Assembly (NCBI GenBank): GCA_947165595.1
Contig: CAMVAV010000009.1
Coordinates: 1 to 51,573, forward strand
Length of the DNA: 51,573 nucleotides
From: an uncultured Clostridia bacterium
GTDB lineage: Bacteria > Bacillota > Clostridia > Oscillospirales > Oscillospiraceae
Direction: 5' to 3'
Position 1 is the stretch's first letter. Each line of letters starts with the position of its first letter. Under the pieces are notes generated by a model. That model was not told where the DNA came from, made no database searches, and saw nothing but the letters and a program-made list of their open reading frames with translations. Below are positions 1 to 7,066 of this stretch, in pieces. A program made the position numbers and the translations under genes.

Positions 1-2
1 CG

Positions 3-656
3 GACAACCAGACCTCCGTTGAGGTCAACGTCCTGCAGGGCGAGCGCGAGATGGCGGCGGCGAACAAGAGCCTCGGCCGCTTCCACCTGGACGGCATCGC
101 CCCGGCGCGCCGCGGCGTGCCGCAGATTGAGGTCACGTTCGACATCGACGCCAACGGCATCGTGAACGTCAGCGCGAAGGACCTCGGCACCGGCCAGGAG
201 CAGCACATTACGATCACCGCGTCCTCCAACATGAGCAAGGAGGACATCGAGAAGGCGGTCAAGGAGGCGGAGCAGTACGCCGCCGAGGACGCCAAGGCGA
301 AGGAGAAGGTCGAGGTCCGCAACCAGGCGGATCAGATGGTCTATCAGAGCGAGAAGACCCTGAACGACGTGGGCGACAAGATCCCCGCCGACGAGAAGGC
401 AAAGGTCCAGGCGGGCGTCGACAAGCTCAAGGAGACGCTCAAGGGCGAGGATACCGCCGCCATCAAGGCGGCGACCGAGGAGCTGACGCAGCTGTTCTAC
501 GCCATGAGCGAGAAGCTGTACGCGGGCGCCAATCCGCAGGGCGGCGGCGCGGCGGGCGGCCCCGGCGCGGGTCCCGACATGGGCGGTCAGAACCCCGGCG
601 GCCAGCAGTTCTACGACGCCGACTACAAGGTGGTCGACGACGATCAGAACCAGTAA
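3..656 (+). CDS. dnaK: Chaperone DnaK (Hsp70), C-terminal part
   Basis: The window opens inside this gene; the reading frame is open from base 3, so the ATG at 51 is internal and not the start. About 217 residues remain: the end of the substrate-binding beta-sandwich ([16 protein letters not shown], then the [18 protein letters not shown] stretch) followed by the helical lid and a Gly-rich tail ending in DDDQNQ. The nucleotide-binding domain lies upstream of the window. DnaK is the cytoplasmic ATP-driven chaperone that works with DnaJ and GrpE. dnaJ follows 74 bases downstream on the same strand, the usual arrangement, with a strong RNA hairpin in the gap. The acidic, Gly-rich C-terminus is intact. 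Identification is certain; only the 5' part is missing. Confidence 0.97.
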   Translation, partial: DNQTSVEVNVLQGEREMAAANKSLGRFHLDGIAPARRGVPQIEVTFDIDANGIVNVSAKDLGTGQEQHITITASSNMSKEDIEKAVKEAEQYAAEDAKAKEKVEVRNQADQMVYQSEKTLNDVGDKIPADEKAKVQAGVDKLKETLKGEDTAAIKAATEELTQLFYAMSEKLYAGANPQGGGAAGGPGAGPDMGGQNPGGQQFYDADYKVVDDDQNQ

Positions 657-670
657 GAGGCAGAAATAAG

Positions 671-712
671 CATTGCGACGGGGACGGTCCGAAAGGGCCG
701 CCCCCGGCAATG
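671..712 (+). promoter_or_regulatory. Hairpin in the dnaK-dnaJ spacer
   Basis: CATTG (671-675) pairs with CAATG (708-712). Between them a GC-rich arm starting GGGGACGG pairs with GGGCCGCCCC across a GAAA tetraloop (691-694). A short TTTT follows at 716-719, just before the dnaJ ribosome-binding site. It could be a weak attenuator or a processing/stability element that sets the DnaK:DnaJ ratio. That role is inference. Confidence 0.5.
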
Positions 713-730
713 GCGTTTTAGGAGAGTTCC

Positions 731-1885
731 ATGGCTGAGACGAAAAGAGATTATTACGAGGTGCTGGGGCTGGATCGCGGCGCCTCGGAGGACGAGATCA
801 AAAAGGCATACAAGAAGCTCGCGCGCAAGTATCATCCCGATCTGAACCCCGGCGACAAGACTGCCGAGCAGAAGTTCAAGGAGATCAACGAGGCGAACGA
901 GGTGCTCTCCGACCCGCAGAAGAAGGCGCGCTACGACCAGTTCGGCTTCGCGGGCGTCGACCCGAGCTACGGCGCGGGAGCCGGCGGCGGCTTCACCGGC
1001 GGCATGGACTTCGACTTCGGCGATCTGGGCGACATCTTCGGCAGCTTCTTCGGCGGCGGCTTCGGCGACGGCTTCGGCGGCTCGTCCCGCTCGAACCCAA
1101 ACGCCCCCACGCGGGGCGAGAGCCTGCGCACGAGCGTGAACATCACGTTCGAGGAGGCGTGCTTCGGCTGCGAAAAGGAGGTCATCATCGAGCGCGTGGA
1201 GCCGTGCGACACCTGCAAGGGCAGCGGCTGCGAGCCCGGCACGACGGCGGAGATCTGCCCCGACTGTCAGGGCCGCGGCGTGGTGCAGCGCCGCCAGCAG
1301 ACGCCGCTGGGCTTCATGTCCACCACCTCCCCCTGCGGACGCTGCGGCGGGCGCGGCAAGATCATCCACAGGCCCTGCAAGGTCTGCGGCGGCCGCGGCA
1401 TGGCGCGCAAGCGCAAGACGCTCAAGGTCAACATCCCCGCCGGCATTGACAACGGCCAGACGATCTCCCTGCGCGGACAGGGCAACGCCGGCAAGAACGG
1501 CGGGCCGTCCGGCGATCTGCTGATCGTCATTTCGGTGCGTCCGCACGACGTGTTCCGCCGCGAGGGCACCAGCATCCTCTGCGAGGCGCCGATCACCTTC
1601 GCGCAGGCAGCGCTGGGCGCGGAGCTGGAGATCCCGACCATCGACGGCAGGGTGAAGTACGCCATCCCCGAGGGTACCCAGTCCGGCGACGTGTTCCGCC
1701 TCAAGGGCAAGGGCGTTCCCGGCATGGGCGGGCGCGCGCGCGGCGACCAGTACGTCACCGTCTACATCGAGACGCCGCGCAACCTCACGCGCGAGCAGAA
1801 GGCGGCGCTCAAGAAATTCAGCGAGCTGCTGGGCGAAAAGAACTACGAGCAGAGCAAGAGCTTCTTCGGCAAGTTCAAGAAATAA
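731..1885 (+). CDS. dnaJ: Chaperone protein DnaJ (Hsp40)
   Basis: Full-length 384-residue type I J-protein. It has an N-terminal J domain (about residues 5-70, with the HPD loop in [10 protein letters not shown]), a Gly/Phe-rich linker (about 75-125), four zinc-binding CxxCxGxG-type repeats ([32 protein letters not shown]; about 155-235) and the C-terminal client-binding domain. It stimulates DnaK ATPase activity and hands over unfolded clients in the cytoplasm. The start ATG at 731 has an upstream GGAGAG. It sits directly after dnaK, as in most Firmicutes hrcA-grpE-dnaK-dnaJ operons. All zinc ligands are present. A GC-rich hairpin follows the stop (about 1890-1918). Confidence 0.98.
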   Translation: MAETKRDYYEVLGLDRGASEDEIKKAYKKLARKYHPDLNPGDKTAEQKFKEINEANEVLSDPQKKARYDQFGFAGVDPSYGAGAGGGFTGGMDFDFGDLGDIFGSFFGGGFGDGFGGSSRSNPNAPTRGESLRTSVNITFEEACFGCEKEVIIERVEPCDTCKGSGCEPGTTAEICPDCQGRGVVQRRQQTPLGFMSTTSPCGRCGGRGKIIHRPCKVCGGRGMARKRKTLKVNIPAGIDNGQTISLRGQGNAGKNGGPSGDLLIVISVRPHDVFRREGTSILCEAPITFAQAALGAELEIPTIDGRVKYAIPEGTQSGDVFRLKGKGVPGMGGRARGDQYVTVYIETPRNLTREQKAALKKFSELLGEKNYEQSKSFFGKFKK

Positions 1886-1949
1886 GCGGCGCCGCAGGTC
1901 CCGCGCAAGGCGGGGCCCGCGGCGGCAATGACAAGGGAGAACAGGCACC

Positions 1950-3008
1950 ATGCGAAACTACGGCACGCGGGGCTACACGGGCTACCGCGGACGGCGGCCC
2001 GGCGGCAAACGCTGGCTGATCCTCGTCCTTGTGCTGATCCTGCTGGCGGCGTGCGCGTCCCTGCTGGCGCAGCGGTATATCGTCTACGACATGGACGGCT
2101 CTTACCACTTCGAGCTGCCCTGGTCCCACCGTACCGGCACGCAGCGGACGGACTCCGGCGGCTCGCCGCAGGACCTTGAGATCATCATCGAACAGCCTCC
2201 CGCGCCGGAGGCTGTCCCCATCCGCGCCCAGGAGCTGCCGACCTCCGCGCTGGCGGGGGACATGGCGCAGGCGCTCGCCGCCCTGCCGGAGGACGTCACC
2301 GCCGTCGCCATTCGCCTGAAAACGGTGAGCGGCGATCTGCTCTATCCCTCGGCGCTGCCCGAGGCGGCAGAGGCGAAGGCGGTCGCGGGCAGCGGCGTCG
2401 CGCTGAACGCCGTCCGGGAGCTGACCGGCTCCGGCCGCTACACGATCGCGCGGCTCTCCGCCCTGCACGACAGCCGCTTTTCCTTCGCGCACATGGTCGA
2501 CGCGGCGATCCTGCAAAAGGCGTACAAGGACTACGTCTGGTACGCGCCGGACAGCACGTTCTACCTCGCGCCGGAGAAGGAGCTGGCGCGGCAGTACCTG
2601 TCGAACATCGCGCGCGAGGTGGCGGAGCTGGGCTTCGACGAGCTGCTGTTCGACGAGTTCGGCTACCCGACGAACGGGCGGCTGAACAACATTAAAACCT
2701 CCGACCGCGAGATCACGCAGGAGGCGGCGCTGGAGCTGCTGGCGGACAATCTGCGCGAGACGCTGTCGGACACGGGGACGAAGCTCTCCGTGGTGATGGA
2801 CGAGAAGACCGTGCTGGACGGCTCGAACGCGAAGTCGGGACAGAGCCTCGCCGGGCTCGCCGTCCGCTTCGACCGCGTCTACGTCCCCACGACCGAGGAC
2901 AAGCTCCCCGCTCTGCGCGCCGCGCTCGCGCCCTACGCCGCGGAGCTGGTGCCGATCCTCGCCGCCGCGCCCGCCGAGGGCGACTATCTCATCGCACAGG
3001 GAGGCTGA
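1950..3008 (+). CDS. Membrane-anchored glycosidase-like (DUF4015-type) protein
   Basis: 352 residues. A basic N-terminus (RGRRPGGKRW) precedes one hydrophobic helix (about 25-43, LILVLVLILLAACASLLAQ), so the protein is probably anchored in the membrane with the rest outside the cell. The C-terminal half contains YLSNIAREVAELGFDELLFD followed by EFGYPT. This resembles the strand-helix-strand pattern of the DUF4015 putative glycosyl-hydrolase (TIM-barrel) family, which usually reads like IAxEAxxLGFDEIxFDYVRFP. A further DEKTVLDG segment fits a barrel strand. The substrate is unknown. The start ATG 1950 has GGGAG upstream; the stop is 4 bases before the exonuclease III start, suggesting one transcript. 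The family call is from pattern recognition, not from a profile search. Confidence 0.55.
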   Translation: MRNYGTRGYTGYRGRRPGGKRWLILVLVLILLAACASLLAQRYIVYDMDGSYHFELPWSHRTGTQRTDSGGSPQDLEIIIEQPPAPEAVPIRAQELPTSALAGDMAQALAALPEDVTAVAIRLKTVSGDLLYPSALPEAAEAKAVAGSGVALNAVRELTGSGRYTIARLSALHDSRFSFAHMVDAAILQKAYKDYVWYAPDSTFYLAPEKELARQYLSNIAREVAELGFDELLFDEFGYPTNGRLNNIKTSDREITQEAALELLADNLRETLSDTGTKLSVVMDEKTVLDGSNAKSGQSLAGLAVRFDRVYVPTTEDKLPALRAALAPYAAELVPILAAAPAEGDYLIAQGG

Positions 3009-3012
3009 CGCC

Positions 3013-3765
3013 ATGCGTCTCATATCCTGGAACGTCAACGGGCTGCGCGCCTGTCTGAACAAGGGCTTTCTCGATTTTGTCGACGCCGTGAACGCGGACG
3101 TGCTCTGCATACAGGAGACCAAGCTCAAGGAGCATCAGATCGGCTTCGAGCTGCCCGGCTATCACCGCTACTGGAACTTCGCCGACAAGGCGGGCTACTC
3201 CGGCACGGCGGTCTTTTCCAAAACGGAGCCGCTGTCCGTCGCCAACGACTTCGGCGAGGATATCCACCGCCACGAGGGGCGCGTCATCACCGCCGAATAC
3301 CCCGATTTCTACCTCGTTTGCTGCTACACGCCGAATTCGCAGGACGAGCTCCGCCGCCTCGACTACCGGATGCGGTGGGAGGACGACCTGCGCGGCTATC
3401 TCTGCCAGCTCGATCTGGTCAAGCCGGTGGTCTACTGCGGCGACCTGAACGTGGCGCACGAGGAGATCGACCTCAAAAATCCGAAGGCGAACCGCTTCAA
3501 CCCCGGCTTTTCCGACGAGGAACGCGGCAAGCTGACCGAGCTGCTTGGCGCGGGCTTCGTGGACAGCTTCCGCGCCCTGCACCCCGACGCGAGGGACGCC
3601 TATTCGTGGTGGAGCTACCGCGCGGCGTCGCGGGCGCGGAACGTCGGCTGGCGCATCGACTACTTCATCGTCTCCGACCGCCTGCGCGACCGCATCGAGA
3701 CCGCGTCCATTCTCCCCGAGGTCATGGGCAGCGACCACTGCCCGGTGCTTTTGGAGCTTACATAG
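3013..3765 (+). CDS. xth: Exodeoxyribonuclease III (AP endonuclease)
   Basis: 250 residues of the exonuclease-endonuclease-phosphatase fold. Visible motifs are SWNVNGLRA (metal-binding Asn), IQETKL (catalytic Glu), the GDLNVAHEEIDLKNPK segment (Asp/Asn pair), RIDYFIVSD and the C-terminal GSDHCPV (catalytic Asp-His). It cleaves abasic sites and removes 3' blocking groups in base-excision repair. The ATG at 3013 has GGGAGG at the end of the previous gene and is 4 bases past its stop. Length and all catalytic motifs are standard. No terminator is obvious after it; the base composition becomes AT-rich immediately downstream. Confidence 0.95.
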   Translation: MRLISWNVNGLRACLNKGFLDFVDAVNADVLCIQETKLKEHQIGFELPGYHRYWNFADKAGYSGTAVFSKTEPLSVANDFGEDIHRHEGRVITAEYPDFYLVCCYTPNSQDELRRLDYRMRWEDDLRGYLCQLDLVKPVVYCGDLNVAHEEIDLKNPKANRFNPGFSDEERGKLTELLGAGFVDSFRALHPDARDAYSWWSYRAASRARNVGWRIDYFIVSDRLRDRIETASILPEVMGSDHCPVLLELT

Positions 3766-3866
3766 AATAACAATCACAAATGCTAACCATTACTTTGTGT
3801 CAGGAAATGCATCTCGACCGCAAGACGCATTTTCGGTCAAGCTCCTTGAAAAGCAACCATTCTGCC

Positions 3867-3895
3867 TTGCAAACGTATCAAAGCGTGTGTATAAT
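3867..3895 (+). promoter_or_regulatory. Sigma-A promoter for the brnT operon
   Basis: TTGCAA (3867-3872), 17-base spacer, TATAAT (3890-3895). The GTG start of the toxin gene is 30 bases downstream of the -10, with GGGGG as ribosome-binding site. It lies in a 159-base AT-rich gap after the exonuclease gene. Confidence 0.75.
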
Positions 3896-3924
3896 AGGAG
3901 CAGAGAAACAGGGGGCGACGGTGC

Positions 3925-4215
3925 GTGCTTTACGAGTGGGGAGAAGATTTTGAATGGGATACCGAGAAAGCGCGCATCAACTACGAAAAACACAGAGTTC
4001 GTTTTGAAATTGCCGCCGCTGTCTTTGACGACGAGGATCGTATTGAATGGTACGACGCACAGCATAGCGTAGACGAAGACCGGTATAATACAATAGGCAA
4101 GGTGAACGATGTGTTGTTTGTCGTTTACACCGAGCGCAGGGAAAAAATCAGACTGATTTCAGCGCGTCTTGCAACGCCGAGGGAAAGGAGACTGTACGAT
4201 GCTGGTATCTTATAA
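3925..4215 (+). CDS. brnT: BrnT-family toxin (type II TA, ribonuclease)
   Basis: 96 residues starting at GTG 3925, with GGGGGCGAC just upstream. The sequence follows the BrnT pattern: FEWDTEKARINYEKHRVRFE near the N-terminus, a central VFDDEDRIEWYD, a TIGKVND / LFVVYTER strand, and the C-terminal IRLISARLATPRERRLYD with the conserved Arg/Glu-rich end. BrnT toxins are RelE-fold ribonucleases that arrest translation. The companion gene overlaps the 3' end and its start is inside this gene, so the two are translated together. A clear promoter lies 30 bases upstream. Base composition is less GC-rich than the flanking core genes, in keeping with a mobile module. Confidence 0.85.
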   Translation: MLYEWGEDFEWDTEKARINYEKHRVRFEIAAAVFDDEDRIEWYDAQHSVDEDRYNTIGKVNDVLFVVYTERREKIRLISARLATPRERRLYDAGIL

Positions 4216-4393
4216 GAGAAAGCGCGGAACGCCGCTAACGCCCGAGCAGATCGCGGAAATCGAAGAAGCGCGGAAATATCCCATCACCTTTGACGAGGAT
4301 TGCCCGGAGATGACCGAGGAACAGCTCAAACAGTTCCGCCGCGTCAACCCGCGCACGGGTCACGCCCCGCGTGAAAAGGTTTCCGGGGATTGA
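4199..4393 (+). CDS. BrnT-associated putative antitoxin
   Basis: 64 residues from ATG 4199, preceded by GGGAAAGGAG (4181-4190); an in-frame ATG at 4169 lacks such a site and would add 10 residues. It overlaps the toxin by 17 bases. The protein is small and charged: MLVSYKRKRGTPLTPEQ, then a predicted helix IAEIEEARK, then ITFDEDCPEMTEEQLKQF. It has no obvious ribbon-helix-helix DNA-binding domain of the standard BrnA kind, so it may neutralise BrnT by binding without classical operator control. Assignment as antitoxin rests on position, coupling and size. Confidence 0.6.
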   Translation: MLVSYKRKRGTPLTPEQIAEIEEARKYPITFDEDCPEMTEEQLKQFRRVNPRTGHAPREKVSGD

Positions 4394-4533
4394 GCCATTG
4401 CCCGCCGCCTGCTGCTGAGGCGACGGGTTTTGAGCTTTTTTTGTCTTGTTTTTGCTCGGAAGCCGGTTCTGTTTCTTTCTGATTGACAGATTGATATAAC
4501 TGAAATCTGTAGTATTCATATCCGTTGGATATG

Positions 4534-4565
4534 AAAATACCACGGCCTCGCGGTCGTGGTATTTT
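4534..4565. terminator. Bidirectional intrinsic terminator
   Basis: AAAATACCACG (4534-4544) pairs perfectly with CGTGGTATTTT (4555-4565). The stem extends inward by about 3 pairs to a small loop and is followed by T-rich sequence. It separates the toxin operon from the converging mreB transcript. The remaining gap (4394-4830) holds repeat copy 1 and an imperfect hairpin with TGCCTAAT/ATTAGGCA ends (4758-4800), which may terminate mreB. Confidence 0.8.
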
Positions 4566-4588
4566 TACAATGTTTTTTTGTCACTTTG

Positions 4589-4738
4589 ATACTTCTTTCA
4601 AATTAAAAGATTTAATTTGAAAGGCGCGTGCTGCGCACGCTGGTTTTGCGCCAAAGGCGCAAAACACGTCTCATGCGAAATTTAACGCCGCTGCGCGGCT
4701 ATAAAACGATTTTCAATCGTTTTAATAAATTTCAGTAT
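4589..4738 (+). repeat. 150-bp five-hairpin repeat, copy 1
   Basis: The element has ends ATACT...AGTAT and contains five successive perfect hairpins, each with a 3-base loop. They are 4595-4623 (13-bp stem, loop AGA), 4626-4640 (6 bp, TGC), 4644-4664 (9 bp, AAA), 4687-4699 (5 bp, TGC) and 4703-4723 (9 bp, TTC). A second copy lies in opposite orientation at 34781-34930 and differs by a single base (position 6 of the element). No coding capacity of its own. It is probably a non-autonomous mobile or REP-like element; it sits between convergent genes. Confidence 0.9.
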
Positions 4739-4830
4739 GAATCGCTTTTTCGGTAACTGCCTAATTCTTTGTCGTTTTTCGTCACTGTCTTTATTAGGCA
4801 CCGCCCGGCGGGCAGAGGTTTTGTGTTTTT

Positions 4831-5856
4831 TCAGTTGATCTGTTTCCTGCGGCTGAGGTTCATCGTGCCGTCCTGCATGTCGCCGACGCTGTCGAGGCTT
4901 TTGCCCGTGCCCTTGGCGACGCACTGGATGGCGTCCTCCGCGATGATGGTGGGGATGCCCGTGCGCGCGGTGACGAGCTTGTCGAAGCCGTTGACCAGGC
5001 TGCCGCCGCCGGTCATCACGATGCCGTTGGTGGAGATATCCGCCACCAGCTCGGGCGGCGTGTGCTCCAGCACCTGGTGCACCGCCTCCATGATGCGCTC
5101 CACCGGCTCCTCGAAGGCGTCCATCATCTCCGTGGACGTGACCGTCACCAGCTTGGGAAGGCCCGTCAGCAGGCAGCGGCCCTTGACCTCCATGGTCGTC
5201 TCCTCCTCGGGCGGGAAGACGCAGCCGATGGTCATTTTCATGTTCTCGGCGGTGCGCTCGCCGATGAGCAGGTTGTGCGTGCGGCGCATGTACTTGACCA
5301 CCGCCTCGTTGAACTGGTCGCCCGCGACCTTGATCGACGCGCTCTCCACCACGCCGGAAAGCGAGATCACGGCGATGTCCGTCGTGCCGCCGCCGATGTC
5401 GATGACGAAGTTGCCGTCCGGCTGCGTGATGTCGATGCCCGCGCCGATGGCGGCGGCGACCGGCTCCTCGATCAGGTAGACGCGGCGCGCGCCCGCCTGA
5501 ATGCCCGCGTCGATCACGGCGCGCTCCTCGACCTCGGTGATGCCGGAGGGCACGCAGATGATGATGCGCGGCTTGAAGAACTGGAAGCCCGCGACCTTGT
5601 GGATGAACTCCTTGAGCATGCGCTCGGTGACCTCGTAATCGGAGATCACGCCCTCGCGCAGCGGGCGGATGGCGATGATGTTGCCCGGCGTCTTGCCGAG
5701 CATCGCCTGCGCGTCCGCGCCGACCTTCAAAAGCTTGCCGGTGTTCTTGTCGATGGCGACCACCGACGGCTCGTTGAGCACGATGCCCTTGCCCTTGACG
5801 TAAATGACGACCGAGGCGGTGCCGAGGTCGATGCCGATATCCTTTGCCAATGACAT
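4831..5856 (-). CDS. mreB: Rod-shape determining protein MreB/Mbl
   Basis: 341-residue actin-like protein. Phosphate-1 motif IGIDLGTASVVIYVKG is at the N-terminus; the DIGGGTTDIAVISL phosphate-2 motif and the adenosine motif ISTNGIVMTGGGSLV are present; FEEPVERIMEAVHQVLE matches MreB helices. It polymerises under the membrane and guides the elongation machinery. It stands alone here, under its own promoter, 39 kb from the mreC-mreD-PBP2 cluster, so this could be the Mbl/MreBH-like paralogue rather than a canonical operon member. Start ATG 5856 has GAGGT upstream. Length is typical. Confidence 0.93.
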   Translation of the reverse strand: MSLAKDIGIDLGTASVVIYVKGKGIVLNEPSVVAIDKNTGKLLKVGADAQAMLGKTPGNIIAIRPLREGVISDYEVTERMLKEFIHKVAGFQFFKPRIIICVPSGITEVEERAVIDAGIQAGARRVYLIEEPVAAAIGAGIDITQPDGNFVIDIGGGTTDIAVISLSGVVESASIKVAGDQFNEAVVKYMRRTHNLLIGERTAENMKMTIGCVFPPEEETTMEVKGRCLLTGLPKLVTVTSTEMMDAFEEPVERIMEAVHQVLEHTPPELVADISTNGIVMTGGGSLVNGFDKLVTARTGIPTIIAEDAIQCVAKGTGKSLDSVGDMQDGTMNLSRRKQIN

Positions 5857-5929
5857 TGTTTTTACCTCTTATCTGAACACGGTGAAGGCGTGCGTTTTCC
5901 AAATGCCGGTTTCCCGGCCAGTATGAACC

Positions 5930-5958
5930 ATTATAGCGGCTCGCACGGCACTTTGCAA
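5930..5958 (-). promoter_or_regulatory. Sigma-A promoter for mreB
   Basis: Reading on the minus strand: TTGCAA (5958-5953), 17-base spacer, TATAAT (5935-5930). The leader to the mreB ATG is about 70 bases and contains a small GAAA-capped hairpin of the form GCCGG-GAAA-CCGGC (about 5905-5919). Confidence 0.75.
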
Positions 5959-6012
5959 TAGTATTTGTGTCCAAAACGGGGTTCTATGTTATCCAAAGCC
6001 TTCCGTTAAAAA

Positions 6013-6669
6013 CTACCGTTCTTTGTGCGTTTGCTCCGTTGCCGACGCAACGCACGCGCATACGACGCTTTTCGCCCCGGCGGCGGTCAGAACGCGCACG
6101 CACTCCGTCAGCGTCGAGCCCGTCGTCACGATGTCGTCGACGAGCAAAACCCGCCTGCCCTCGATGCGCTCCGGGCGCGCCGCCTCATAGACGCCCCGGA
6201 CGTTTCCCCGGCGCGCCGCCGCGTCCAGCCCCGACTGCGGCGGGTTGTCGCGCGTCTTTCGCAGCATCGGCTCCGGCGCGGTGTCCCAAAGGCGCGCCGC
6301 CTCCCTCGCCAGCAGCTCCGACTGGTCGTAGCCGCGCCTCCGCCGGCGTTTTTCCGACACGGGCGCCCAGGTCACGACGTCGAACGCGCCGCCCAGCTCC
6401 TCCGCGGCGCAGCGGCCCAGCAGCAGTCCGAGCCCCTCCGCCGCGCTCCGCGCCCCGTGGAACTTGAAGCGCAGCAGCGCCTCGCGCACGGCGCCCTCGT
6501 ACCGCAGCGGCACGGCGCATTGCCCGAAGCCGGCCTCCTCGCGCAGCGGCGTTTCGAGATACGGCAGCGTCTTCTCGCAGTCCGGGCAGACGCCGTGCTG
6601 CCCCGCGCGGCCGCAGATCGCGCAGCGGGGCGGGAACGCGAGGTCCAGCAAGACGTTTCTCCCCCTCAC
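6013..6669 (-). CDS. comF: ComF-family phosphoribosyltransferase-like protein
   Basis: 218 residues from the GTG at 6669; this start gives the usual opening RGRNVLLDLAFPPRCAICG, and GAGGAAG lies about 10 bases upstream inside the preceding gene. A zinc-finger-like CAICG...CPDC motif is at about residues 15-31. The PRPP-binding loop VLLVDDIVTTGSTL lies near the C-terminus. ComF proteins take part in DNA uptake/processing during transformation. No ComFA helicase is adjacent. The start overlaps the stop of the XRE gene by 4 bases (GTGA), so expression is coupled to that regulator. Confidence 0.88.
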   Translation of the reverse strand: MRGRNVLLDLAFPPRCAICGRAGQHGVCPDCEKTLPYLETPLREEAGFGQCAVPLRYEGAVREALLRFKFHGARSAAEGLGLLLGRCAAEELGGAFDVVTWAPVSEKRRRRRGYDQSELLAREAARLWDTAPEPMLRKTRDNPPQSGLDAAARRGNVRGVYEAARPERIEGRRVLLVDDIVTTGSTLTECVRVLTAAGAKSVVCACVASATEQTHKER

Positions 6670-6890
6670 GGCTGCTTCTTCCTCGGGTACGGCTTCGGGT
6701 CGTCCGTCAGGTCCGCCAGATAGTCCATGCTCGTCTTGAGAGCCAGCGCGATGCGGCGGCACTGCTCGAAGCTCATGTTGCGTTTGCCAAGCTCAAGCTT
6801 TGAGTACGCGCTTTGGTCGATTCCCGTCAAAAATTGCATTTTGATCTGGGTATAACCCAGAGATTTCCGCAATTCCTTCATTTTTGTCAT
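6666..6890 (-). CDS. Small XRE-family HTH regulator
   Basis: 74 residues that are almost only a Cro/CI-type helix-turn-helix: MKELRKSLGYTQIKMQFLTG, then IDQSAYSKLELGKRNMSFE and the last helix RIALALKTSMDYLADL. The C-terminus is short and basic. Start ATG 6890; the only Shine-Dalgarno-like sequence (GGGGTG) lies in the loop of a perfect inverted repeat that also covers the ATG. That suggests autorepression or RNA-level control. It is co-transcribed and overlaps with comF, a combination that suggests regulation of DNA uptake. No toxin partner is seen. Confidence 0.85.
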   Translation of the reverse strand: MTKMKELRKSLGYTQIKMQFLTGIDQSAYSKLELGKRNMSFEQCRRIALALKTSMDYLADLTDDPKPYPRKKQP

Positions 6891-6915
6891 AATATCACCC
6901 CGCGGATATTATGAC
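6886..6915. promoter_or_regulatory. Inverted repeat over the XRE start codon
   Basis: GTCATAATAT (6886-6895) and ATATTATGAC (6906-6915) are perfect 10-base arms around a 10-base GC-rich centre holding the likely ribosome-binding site. The start codon of the XRE gene lies in one arm. A further GTCATA half-site follows, and a second palindrome-like TAGGA...TCCTA pair is at 6934-6951. Likely operator(s) for the XRE protein; a translational hairpin is the alternative. Confidence 0.6.
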
Positions 6916-6972
6916 AATATGACCTATTTGTATTAGGATAATATAGTCCTATTTTGGTTTGTTGCCGCCACG

Positions 6973-7006
6973 AAAAACACGACCGCCGCCGTGGGGCAGC
7001 GGTCGT
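6973..7006 (-). terminator. Intrinsic terminator after the AAA+ gene
   Basis: On the minus strand ACGACCGC (7006-6999) pairs with GCGGTCGT (6986-6979) and is followed by GTTTTTCG. It ends the NusG-II / Gx / AAA+ transcript 60 bases past the last stop. Confidence 0.75.
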
Positions 7007-7066
7007 TTGGTGCGGCTTTTTTCAACCGGTGCGGCGCCGTTCGCGGGCTCCGCCCCTTTTTGCGCG

